Below are positions 48,412 through 59,059 of a stretch of DNA of 64,000 nt, piece after piece (the stretch's first letter is position 1; each line of letters starts with the position of its first letter). The stretch is from positions 18,314,651 through 18,378,650 of the forward strand of contig OX387603.1 of NCBI GenBank assembly GCA_947568835.1. Direction: 5' to 3'. The translations under genes and the position numbers were made by a program. Below the pieces are notes generated by a model that saw only the letters and a list, made by a program, of their open reading frames with translations, was not told where the DNA came from and ran no database searches. This stretch comes from Protonemura montana (lineage: Eukaryota; Arthropoda; Insecta; Plecoptera; Nemouridae).

Positions 48412-49008
48412 ATGGGATGGGCGCACACGACTTGGGATCAAAGAAAACGAATTCAAATGCTAAGAAAGACTACACTAAAAGATCGAGGGAAATCCAAGCT
48501 TAAAATCGAAATCAGAGAACGAAAACTGTTCACATTCGTGATACTTTTTGCCTCCACATTGAACTTCCAAACAGCGTCCCTCCATCCCACACCAGTAAGT
48601 CAAACGGATACTAATTACTCTTATCAATCGCTCACGGTTGGTATCTTGCAGCGCAGCGAACGCTATATAGGCGCCACCGCCGACGCGCTGCCCCCAATGT
48701 CTAGTAATCCGCCACGACGCCCGCGGAGTGGCGTCGAGCGTCGAGCGTCGCGGCGCTATTTCAGGCTGCAGACGTCGACGCTGACTGCCAAATTAACGGC
48801 GCGGAAAATTAAACAAAACAACGCGATTTTCGAACACACACGCGTGTGTGTGCGCGGGGTAGAAAAAATGCGATGCAAAGAATTGAAGGTTTTTTTTTTA
48901 GACGAATGGAACACATTTTTTTTTTTTTGTATCTGTATGTGCTTGTTTCGTTTCAAAAAATTATTCACGGACCGCTTTATGCAGCGGTCTTTTTTTCAGC
49001 AAGTCTAA
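48412..49008 (+). CDS. Longest uninterrupted ORF in the window (198 codons), probably fortuitous
   Basis: The frame begins at ATG 48412 and is basic through the first third. It then crosses a CpG-rich block (48640-48860) with the GAGCGTC heptamer repeat, which yields an arginine-rich stretch. It finishes in T-tracts that give runs of phenylalanine (EWNTFFFFC). Such a change of composition along the frame follows the DNA rather than a protein fold. No domain is visible. The CpG block with a TATATAGGCGCC motif could instead be a promoter or 5' UTR. Confidence 0.2.
   Translation: MGWAHTTWDQRKRIQMLRKTTLKDRGKSKLKIEIRERKLFTFVILFASTLNFQTASLHPTPVSQTDTNYSYQSLTVGILQRSERYIGATADALPPMSSNPPRRPRSGVERRASRRYFRLQTSTLTAKLTARKIKQNNAIFEHTRVCVRGVEKMRCKELKVFFLDEWNTFFFFCICMCLFRFKKLFTDRFMQRSFFQQV
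48640..48870. promoter_or_regulatory. CpG-rich patch with TATA-like motif and CACACGCGTGTGTG palindrome
   Basis: Dense CpG follows a GCTATATAGGCGCC motif at about 48663. The heptamer GAGCGTC is tandemly repeated at about 48737-48752. A palindromic CACACGCGTGTG lies at about 48836-48848. It resembles an arthropod CpG-rich promoter, but no associated transcript can be defined. Confidence 0.3.
48970..48996 (+). other. Hairpin followed by T7 (terminator-like)
   Basis: The stem GACCGCT/AGCGGTC (48970-48976 and 48983-48989) is perfect, with a 6-nt loop, and is followed at once by seven T. In bacteria this would be called an intrinsic terminator. In this animal context it is more likely incidental. 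A run of four or more T can end RNA polymerase III transcripts on the + strand, but no pol III promoter is seen upstream. Confidence 0.5.
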
Positions 49009-49009
49009 T

Positions 49010-52000
49010 TGATAAGTAGTTGGTCGAGTACCAAGCAAGTGTGTACGTACATTTCACGTGTAATTTGTTATGAAGCTAATGTAGCATTGCGTGTATAAGT
49101 AATTAGCCTTGTGTCAGCACGCCCCTGCATTTCTGCTCCATGTGCAATTTATTAATCTCATTATCCACCGTCCGCTGTGTACACTGAACACCCATGAAAC
49201 GCAGGCAAATAATTGTTTTCGTCTCCTCGACTGCATAAACCGACAATTGGCTTGCTTTGCTGGATCCGCGACAAACCAATTAAACCTCGATTTCTCACTG
49301 TCGCGATCTGCAATTACTCCATATTTCCAAGGATTTTTAATACACAATGAAATTGTGAACATAGACTGTAATTTTAACATGTAACCATCAGATTGACCTT
49401 TTTTCAGCCTATAAATGTACAATATTTCTAGCACAACGTCTGTTCATTCCAATCATTCTCTCATTGGCGTTCTCCGTGGCATGAAATGTCACATCACATT
49501 TCAGCAGATGGCTTTATTAAATACCTGCAGAACACAAGCATTCTGCTCCCACGAGAATCTGATTTATATAATAAACTAGATAGCCATCTTTAATTGACCG
49601 TCATCCAAGATGTCAACCAGATAACTGGGAGCCGTAACACAGCCTCCGGTTGTGTATTTGCAGTCTTGTGAGAAAACGAGCATCCCACCCTATAGTCGGC
49701 GTACACCGGCACGAAGCGTCTGGTACGACTTGGAGACCTTCCCAACATACGTCTCGGCCAAAAGAAAACGAAAAACGCGAGACGTAAAAAAGACATCGAC
49801 ATCGCCGCCGACGACTAGTTCCTCTTCGCGGCGTCGCGGTCGTTATGTTGCTGTTCCCTTTAAACACACGAAAGGATTCCTCCTAGCGTGACTTAAACAC
49901 CGGAAGTGTCTGATGATGGGCCCCTAAAATCTTGTCACCGCACGACGACGTTTCCCTCGCTCGCACGCACCTTCAAGACGTTCATGAACTTGGGGGTTAA
50001 GACGGCATGGAGTGGCAAGATGTCTTGAGCGTTCATATCGCAAACAATCTTTGAACGTGTTCGACCATTGGACACGTGCGGAACTTTGACACTTGGAGAT
50101 CACGTGACACCGTTTTAAATGTCTTGTGACTCATTGAGTGTTATATAATCCTCTTGCTACAGTGCTTGTCAAGTAAACTGTAGCTACAATGACTTCATTT
50201 TCTAAGTAAATCACCTCAATTTTCTCTGTAGACTCGCTGATATTCCTTTGGTTGAAATAATCACAATTTTTTGAAAATGTTCAGAAGGGGAAGAAAACCT
50301 TACATGGGTTTACATTCTGGTGCTGGCTATGTACAGGGAAAGGGACTTTCGTCGAACGTGGATCCATGAACAACTTATTTAGTCGATCCCGTTGCTTGCT
50401 GCGCAAGATTTTTAAGGACTCACGGGACTAATATAATGTCCCACGGTTTAGGAAGTCGCGATTGAGAGGAATAATACAGAAAAAACTCATAATATTTTAT
50501 GAACCGAAACGTTCGATATGATTGCATAAGATTTTTGTTACCAAGCAAAAGGTAAACTTCCGAAAATGTTGATAAAGCAATTATCGTAAGTAAGCCGGAC
50601 CTAACAATGGACACATAAAATACGAAATTTATGTAATTAATTAAGTAATCATATAGTTTTAAGAAAATACATGAGCCGGACTGTGCATGCTTTCGCATAT
50701 TTAAACGTCAAACTAATTCGCATTACAATTACAGCTCCAAGGACAGAAAAAAATAATTTGCAAAAAGGTTCATGAACTCAAAAGTACGACAAAAATTCCC
50801 CAAACCTTTCGAAAGAGAAAAAAAAAACGAATGAAAAATAACGCTTTATATGGCATTGAATTTTAATTCTCTGTCCGCAAAACGCAAAGGTTCAGATATT
50901 TGATTACACAAAAACAAATAAAGAAAAAGAAACGCAATAAAACGGCAAACGCACTTTGAAAAGGGTCGCTCTTCTCACGTAGAGTGACATTTTCTCACGG
51001 CGCCAGTTTCGACAAGTCTTAACTTGTCTCAGTACCATATGGGTTCGCACATGGACCAGAATACATCACTTGCTCATTACCTCTTCAGTATAAACGACAA
51101 TGTGAGAAACTTGGATGATGCAAGGTCCCTAGATGAAGTCCCAACCCGACCAGAGCCCGAATCAACTTGCTCTCAGAGCAAGATTCTAAACCGCGAATCA
51201 CTCATTCCCAATCATTCATGCTTCTTTCAGTCTCACGCATTCTTCAGTGACCACTTTCCAGATCAGCTGATTCGTATGACGTCAGACGTACCTTGCCTGC
51301 GGTCGCTACCCTGGATACCTCCTCGAAGTGAACGGCGCCGCTCCTGGCAGTTTGCGCTCCATGCTGATAATCCCAAAGGAAATCCTGGAAGAAAAGACAC
51401 AAAATTTAGAACGCATTGCACCTTTGATAGAGCAGGAGCTTCAGTGAGAAGAGACCACTCGTGTTCTGGTGTAAAAACAGTATATATCTATTTTTAGATA
51501 TTACTGATTTGCAGAGATCCAAAATCCAAAAGTAAAAAAGAACAAAAAGAGACGAGAAAAAATTTCGAAAAAAGCAAGCAGTAATTTTCAGTAAATTAAT
51601 TGGCTACATAAGAATAAAGACATGTCTCTCATCGCATCGTATATAGGGCAACCATTTAGAACCAGCCTGTCTCAGTCTAGGTGTTGAAAAAACGTATAGG
51701 TAGAAAAAAAATCGAGCACACGTGTCTAGTCTTATTGTACGCCTGGATTTTGATGGTCAGCGACTAAGTTTGAGATGTTTGGCTGTCACACAACTATTTG
51801 AACGCCCCCGCAAAGTGTCTACCCGCCCCCCTCCAACCCTGGCACCCCACACGTCGTCGGCATCCGTTTGATAGACGCACCTCATGCGGTCATCAGATTG
51901 CTAGTTCTGTTATCAGTCAATCGACAGGGATCATTTAATTCGTAATGTATTCAGCTCCGCTGTGTTTACTAAATGTTAAAGGCATATAGGTGGGCACTGC

Positions 52001-52395
52001 TATACGAATGAACAGAACAACCTTGCTTCAGAAAGACTTTCTGAATCTCTCCAAGAGATATTTTTACATTGCAGGATGGGAAATGCTAAATATACTTGTA
52101 GAAAAAATACTACTTGTGCGAGTTTATAAGCGTTTTGCAAGTGGTTCTCTGTTTTTTTTTCTTTTTTTTCAATAGGTACAGTGCTTAGCGTGAATGAGAT
52201 TTTAGTTCAAAAGAAATTGTGATAATTTTTATTTATGCACTTTTTGAATTCTAAATGCGTAGCAAAAAATTGTTGATGGGAATTGTTGATCTCTGGCTCG
52301 GTATTACAACATTTTTCAACTCAAATTTAAGGTCGTAACTCACAGAAACAGCTGAATTTCACTGCCTGTGATTGGTTTTTGCTATGACAATTGAT
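49010..52395. other. Non-coding stretch, no gene recognised
   Basis: A 157-codon plus-strand frame at 51024-51497 lacks motifs and splice support. A CpG-richer patch occurs around 49650-50000. The rest is AT-rich. Confidence 0.45.
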
Positions 52396-52426
52396 TTAAC
52401 TTCCTTTTCATCTGACAGGTAAGAAA
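52396..52426 (+). promoter_or_regulatory. Abutting acceptor and donor (candidate recursive splice site)
   Basis: A branch-point-like TTTAAC and the pyrimidine tract CTTCCTTTTCATCTGACAG are followed directly by GTAAGA, with the junction at 52418/52419. This is a strong 3' splice site fused to a strong 5' splice site with no exon between, as in ratcheting splice points of long insect introns. If real, the region lies within a long plus-strand intron. Confidence 0.35.
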
Positions 52427-52759
52427 ATTGTAATACTTATCAATAGCTAATTAGCAACAATTCCAATTACCCACACTCTCAAAGTGTCTGACTTTAAAAA
52501 CGTCTCAAGAATTTCACCAAAAGAAAGATTCCCAGCATTCATCGTTTCCGCCAATCACCATTGGTAATCCAAGCGAACCGAACTAATCAAGCTCTGGCAT
52601 GCGTTGGCCAGTGCGTGGTGCTGGCGGCAGAAGCTGACCTGACCAGCACCCACAACGCTACTAGATGTGTTCGGTGGTAATATGGTTCACCATTCCTTGC
52701 TACGTGTCGAAACGTCACTGCCAGTGGTGTAGGCGAAGGAATTCACACAGATCAATCTT

Positions 52760-52788
52760 AGTAATACCACAGATGAAGTGGTATTACT
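52760..52788. repeat. Perfect 11-bp inverted repeat, 7-nt loop
   Basis: The arms AGTAATACCAC and GTGGTATTACT are exact reverse complements. The hairpin is too short to be called a microRNA precursor. Confidence 0.85.
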
Positions 52789-53562
52789 GTTACAACCAAT
52801 TTGCATGATGATTCAATCAATTCAATGATACATTTAATTCCATAGCAAAAGAGGTGTATAAGTTCTCAGGTAGTTTATAAGACTCATTTATACTTTTTCT
52901 AACCTTAGCACAAGTTCTGAAAAAATAAATATTTAAAAACTGGATGTTTGAATGCTACGTACATCAACTTATTTTCCCAACGTTTTGTAACGTATGCCTG
53001 TTACTTTATCAAGGGTGAAAGCAGTTTTCACCCGTCCCGTCCCGTTTTTCCGGTCCCCCGACAACGATTGGTTTTACCACAGATACGTTTTACTCAGCAC
53101 TAAAAAAACTCGGTTTAATTTTTTTTTTCTAAACTTTACAAGTTTTTTTACAGAAATGTTTAATGTGTGACCTACAGCACGCAGGGAGCTTTGAAAGCGA
53201 ACTAAAAGTCAATGGAAAGTTCACTATACTGGCCACTTAATACTGGCGCAAGGCTATATTAGACCCCAGATAAGCATTTTGGTACCAACAAAATATCTAA
53301 ATTACACTTTGAGTAAAATCGCCAGAAGTCGCTGTTGTGATTTTGTTGCATCTTAAGATCTAGACCAACCCCCTCCTCCCTCTGTGCCCCATTTGATGCT
53401 GTTCAGCACGCCACTGGCGACGTTCGTGGCGTGAGATCACGAACTCTACTTGGAACATGCCGGACGAAATGAATGAGAAACACGGGACGTTCGACTAGAC
53501 TCCTGCCCGTGGATGTTGCATGCATTTCACGTGGTTACTGACATTGAATATCTCTCGTCGGC

Positions 53563-53590
53563 CTCCACCACCGCCGCCGCCACCGCCGCT
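53563..53590. repeat. CCR trinucleotide tract
   Basis: This is mixed CCA/CCG triplets, imperfect. Confidence 0.8.
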
Positions 53591-54114
53591 GCATCTCGTT
53601 CCCTCCGTGTACGCGGCGAGATGCTGCCGTACTTTTTTGTTAATCACTTGTTCAGTTCGTGGAGTAATAAGAGTTCCCATGATAACGCCGCGACGGCAAG
53701 GGTTTGAAAACCTTTGACCGCAGATAAATGAAGTCCTTATTTTCAAGGTCGGACTACGGTCAGCACATTTTTAGCGAGTTTACATGCTTTGAAACGTTAC
53801 AATTGGTAGGAATGTTGCTGGTTCCATAAAAAGTAGATAACGAGTCACAGTAGATGGAGGACCTTAATTTATGAAATAAACATGTGCATCCTAAATCATG
53901 TAGCCAAAAGTGACAAATTCAATTTTCAGATAGCTGACTGGCATTTATTCGTAACATCCATTACGCGAGCGCTGTATGGCGACCAGGTGCATTCAGAAAA
54001 CAAGATTCATTACGGGAAATTGAAACACAGGCAAATTGATGACCACAGTTATTAGCATCTATCTATAATCTAATGGCAGATAGTTTAGTAAATGCCAGTT
54101 GCTAGATACTGGGA

Positions 54115-54235
54115 TAGTTGTTAGTGCAATCTAGGTAAAGCACGACGTGTCATTTGCTCTTGCGAACAGGTGAGTTATGTTCAAATCCTGTCCAATTACA
54201 GACAATGATAATGCATTGAGTGATAGGCATGCACT
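54115..54235 (+). mobile_element. tRNA-derived SINE head (remnant)
   Basis: An A-box-like TTAGTGCAATCTAGGTAAAG at 54121-54140 is followed by CTCTTGCGAACAGGTGAG and a B box, GTTCAAATCC (54179-54188). This reproduces the layout of a tRNA-type pol III promoter. The sequence after the B box (TGTCCAATTACAG onward) does not restore an acceptor stem with the 5' side, so it is a SINE head and not a tRNA gene. The extent of the body and any target-site duplication are not resolved. Confidence 0.5.
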
Positions 54236-54239
54236 GGCA

Positions 54240-57200
54240 CTGACAGGCTCATCACGCCTCGGCCTGAATTTCGAGATCTACGAAATTCACATGGATTTTA
54301 TTAGCGTATAGGTTATCGAACTTACTAAAAAAAAATTGCCAGACACTCGTTTTCGACGTTTTGTTGCAGTATTTCTCCCCCCGAAATCCTTTCTATTTCA
54401 TTCACCGAGATATGTTAAGTGAAAAAAAAAAGTGATGCCATTTTTAAATTTTTTGCGCCTTTGCCAATGTACTTTCGAGAGAAAAAGGCAAAAACAATAC
54501 CAAAATCGACACAAAACGACTCTGTGAACGGATGCTGAGTGCTCCTGCGTGCGGCATGTTTTATAGTTGGGCACCCATGGACGGTACATTTCCTCACAGA
54601 AAAATGTGTAACTGCAATTGTACAGTTGCACTTGAATTACATCCATGCTCTGGTCTGACAAGATGAAATGTTTCATTTCATTTCCTTCATTGTTACATGC
54701 CAAGAACACGGAGCTCGGATCACTTCACGAACTCGAGTGATTCTACTAGATTACAATTATTAGTTTTGACTCTGGCAATTCGAATGAAAGTACAGATGTC
54801 TGCCAAGGAATTATTTCATCGCTTGATATAAAGTATGAAAAAATTAAATTGTATGACAACCGTTGGGTCTAGAAGAACAATTCTTGTCGTTGAATTGATG
54901 TATTTTTGACGTTCGTTCTTTAGAGTCGAATCAAAAGAAACCTAGGTAAGTTTTTATAAAAAAACATGCTTCTTTTGACTCTAAAATGGCAATCAAATGA
55001 TTCATTTTTAATGGAACTCTACTATCATTGATAGATAAGACCACCTCAGCAAGCGCTATGATGGCCATCGTAACGCAACTTCTGATCTTAGCTATAAATA
55101 ATCAGTCGTCTCCACTCGCAGGATTAAAGTGAATACAATTTAATTGAAGGTGAGGGCGACTGGGAAACCGAGGGGGTCACAAAAAATGCATTCCGCCGCT
55201 GGGATACGACAAAAGTGATGTGAATGCGTAGCCGGTATGCACCAGTGAATTGCGACCATCGAGCACGGGTTACCTCAACACTGACGTACCTACCCGAAAA
55301 AAAAAACACACTCGTCATCATAAAATTCCAATAAAAATGCGTAGGTAAGTCATTTTTTATTCGATGACTATACGTATTATTTTGAGATGTGTTGATCAAA
55401 TGATTGAAAAGGGAAACCACCCACAAAGTTAGGAGACCAATTTCCAGGAAACCGTTGGCTAGATCGTGTAAAAGACTAGTCTAAAGCGTGACGAAATTTC
55501 GTTCACAGATCTACCAGCTTAGGCAATTACAAAAGATGACCAAATCAATTAAATATTTCTACGAATCTAATCATCCGGCTGTTAATAGTGCTCTTCTGTG
55601 TGAAAAGTTGACTGAACAGAGCAGAGGGGTGGGACTTGGGACTAGAAGAATGTCTTTTCTAGCGAAGAATTCCCAACGCGTTCGGCTCCGGGAAACGACG
55701 ACAATTTCCGCGGCAGCCAAGTGTATGTCTTGTCGCTGTCATACCGATTTAGAATTACAGAAACTCTACGACACACCTCTAAGAAATCGGTTGGCTTCAT
55801 CTATTTTCTTCATGGGAGGGTTGTATCCGAATCTTTGAAGGTGTTGGATAATGAAAAAATGAAACATTTAGAATAAGACATTTTTTTTAGTGACTCACTT
55901 AAAAAAATTGTACGCTATGACGTATTAAATAGCTTGAACCTCACTTTCTTCTGCAATCTTTTCCGTTTTTCACGGTAACATTTTGGAAAGACAGTCTTGC
56001 CAATTGAACGCTTCTTCTAGCGTTACGTTCGCTCCCTGCAAAGGCATCGATTATCTAAAAATACTGATCGGTAACTAGCTGAATGGACCAAGAATGCGAA
56101 AGTGAACCAAACACACATGTCTAGTCTAGACTACACGCATGCAAGCCCAGAAAAAGAACTCAATCCAATCTTCTAATGCACTGAGTTCATTTTCAACTAA
56201 CAAGATAGATTCCTTCCGAAACGCGACGAATACGGGGAATAGAGGAATGCTACCAGTTTAGAGCCCTTGGGAAGAAGCGACTCTCGGAGACAATTGTAAA
56301 TATATATTCAATAAGATTTATAATCTGTGAAGTAAAAACCATGGTTATCAATAAGTCAGTAGCCTTTTGTGAAATACCAACATTTGTCAGAGGATTATTA
56401 GAAGCGTTGTCGCCGATTCGTTGCAGCCAGGAAGCGGCTAATTCAAACTACTTCCTAACGACAGCAGAACTGAAGATGAAGAAGCGTTCTTTAGATGCAC
56501 CGTAGCCGACACTCGTAAAGGTAAGAGTCAAGACAGTGTTGACTGATATATTATAGCCAGTTCTAGTTTACCAAGGCATTGTGAAAAGCCATGGGACAGT
56601 TTCCAGTAGCCGATGTGTCCCTTTCCTCGCAGGACGCTCCTGGGAAATAGAGGCCAATAAAAGACGGTTTGCCTCGCCATCAAAAGGATCCTCGTCTACC
56701 TGTCGTGCTAAGCACCGTCCTGCTTTTAATTATTTCTGTTTTCGTTATATGGGAATGATTTTGTAGCTCAAGGTGTGTAATAATTCACACAAACTCAGTG
56801 AACGCTTTGCCACTGTGTTCAAGACGTGAAAGGACGGGCGTTGTAAAAAGATTTGGCGGTGCTCTGTTCTTGCATCATTCATCACTCGTCATCTCCATAC
56901 AATGTAAGAAACAATGCGTGAGGTTGACAATTTTGTAGCGCGTTAAGACTTGTCGCTCATCAACTTCACTTTTACATCTCATCAGATTCACCGGCCACAA
57001 TTTGAGCGTGCGCGAGAAGAAAAAAAATGTGTAGTATATGGCGACAAGTGCATAAAAGAGTTAGCTGTCAAAAGTGTATTGCACTGAATTGTACCGAGGC
57101 CGGTCTAGAAGCAAATTGCTCAGCTGTTTTTTTTTTCAACGCATCCGAGGGTCGACATGGCTTGTGTTGTGGTAGGACCGACGTTAGATCATCTTTAATT

Positions 57201-58640
57201 CATAGGGAATTGTGCGAGGTCACTTGTTCATGTACAATTACCTGCGTCGTATTGTCATTAAGAAAGTTTTAGGAACAGCTTTGTAAAGTAAAATGTGTCT
57301 GACTGTGTCTAGTCGTCTATATCCGAAAATAATTTGAGGTAGGTTTCAAGGTTTATTCTAATTATTGTTTCAATGTGTAAAACCAGCCCGTGTTGCCAGA
57401 GTAAACACGTGAAAGTGAATATTTGGCTACGTCTGGGTTGAATCTAGTTGCGAAGATGGTTTGGACCTCAAAATGAGAGAACGAAACGAATTAGAAAAAA
57501 AAAACGGTAGATTATCAAATGGTCCATACAGTAACTTGATTGGTTTAATGAGGATTAAGCGTTTTGTTTTGACTTTACAAAGTTCTACAGGATACAAACG
57601 CGGAGAAACGTTTAAAAATAAAAAAGCATCCGATATGAAAATGAGAGCATCTCCCCGGCGGTGCTCTTAAAATAAGTGAAGACATTCTTTTCCATGCGAG
57701 AAGAAGAAAACAGATTGAATTTCGACCTGTAAACCAGTGCGGCCCTTAAGTCGTGAGATACTGAAGACGCTAGATCCAAGAACAAATCAAACAAATTGGC
57801 CTCGTAAAATACTTGATGAAATGTTTATTATTGTTCACCACGAGACCAACATTGGTTAGTCATTGCCTCTGAAATAAAGGGGGTGATCTTTCACAACAGG
57901 CTCACATCTACATAATACCAACTCTGTGGGAGGCTTCGAACAAACATCTCGCGCCTTTACTTTTTGTGCACCGCTCAAAATTTCGAGTTTTTTTGTCCAC
58001 CTTTTTTTATCAACTCGTACATGGCAGAGCACATGACTGCCGGGCTGTAATCGCCACATAGCTCACATAGCTACTTGAACCAACTTCCCTTTCCTATTAT
58101 TTATAACTGCATGTGGCAATCGAGGCGGCACGCAACGTGTATCATATGCAATGAGTGTTTCCAGCAAGAAGCATTTTCTGAACGCCATACGAGGAACATT
58201 TTTAAATGTTTTCTTCGTGCGTGATTATATTAATGACTCTCATTTACGTCCTCATCTGGAACAGAACTCATTGTGATACACACGTCCAACTGAAGTGCAC
58301 TTTTTCTTTAATTATACAACGTGCTTCTCCTATACAATTCCTTGCTTTTAACGAACATTTAAGGGTTAATTAGGGGAAGTTTCGTTGATATGGTCAAGAG
58401 AGTCCATATCCTCTTCTCTATAAAGACTTTTGACGGCGCGTTATTATAGTTTCTAAGAAAAATACCCTCCCCCACAATTATCTTATCCAAAAGGGGATGA
58501 AAATAAGTTTTTTATAGTTCTTAATTCTTAGGTACTTCTGTCTTACCAATTTTGGTATAATTATAAAATGCGAACAACCTAACAACAGAAAAGCAAATAA
58601 AATGAGCCATCATGGCACATCACATGTTTACCGTTTCAAC
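54240..58640. other. Non-coding stretch, no gene recognised
   Basis: The longest frame (55488-55838, 116 codons, +) is basic and lacks a recognisable domain. No repeats stand out. The sequence is AT-rich throughout. Confidence 0.45.
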
Positions 58641-58646
58641 GAGACT

Positions 58647-58952
58647 TCAATCTCTTTGCAAACGATGAAAAAAAAAGCACAAAGCTATCAATATGGCATA
58701 CGCCTCACCATTTTGGCGCAAATCTCCCCCGCCGCGAGGTTCTTCGATGACAAAAAGCATGCGCCTGTTTCCAGTTGACAAGATGTTACCAAGCATAAAT
58801 TGTCGCCTTCGAAAGTCATAGCACCCCAGCTGTAGCAACAGGTCCGCGACGCGTGATGCGTTGCGTTGCGTGAAAAAAGCGCGTATAGCGATGCTAGACT
58901 GTGGTGCACCCGGCGCACGGGCCCCACGCGCGGGCCCCACACGGCTCCCCAA
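58647..58952 (-). CDS. Candidate ORF of 101 codons in a GC-rich block, unassigned
   Basis: The minus-strand frame begins at 58952 and includes a protein-like stretch, for example FTQRNASRVADLLLQLGCYD and EEPRGGGDLRQNGEAYAI. A second minus-strand frame (58688-59053) overlaps it in another phase and is less protein-like. The block at 58840-59000 is GC-rich, with a short direct repeat, GGGCCCCACGCG/GGGCCCCACACG. On the + strand a donor-like AATAC|GTAAGG occurs near 59056, so the block might be a plus-strand first exon instead. No family is recognised. Confidence 0.2.
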   Translation of the reverse strand: MGSRVGPARGARAPGAPQSSIAIRAFFTQRNASRVADLLLQLGCYDFRRRQFMLGNILSTGNRRMLFVIEEPRGGGDLRQNGEAYAILIALCFFFHRLQRD

Positions 58953-59059
58953 AAACGCAGAGTCGCGACGACAGCATGGGACCAGAATGGTAGCAAGGCG
59001 CGTGTGCTCTCACTGGCTAGGTCTGGACAGCTGGAGGTCGGCAGAGATTGCAATACGTA

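Larger units (their letters stand above)
52430..54105. other. Non-coding stretch with short hairpins and a CCR trinucleotide tract
   Basis: A perfect 11-bp hairpin, AGTAATACCAC/GTGGTATTACT with a 7-nt loop, lies at 52760-52788. CACGCCA/TGGCGTG lies at 53407-53433. A (CCR)n tract of about 28 bp at 53563-53590 gives alanine or proline runs in overlapping frames, but no exon is supported. Confidence 0.45.

Noticed and set aside
51024..51497. 157-codon plus-strand ORF
   Set aside because: No domain, no splice support and no codon pattern unlike its surroundings; the length is within the range chance can give across six frames in 64 kb.
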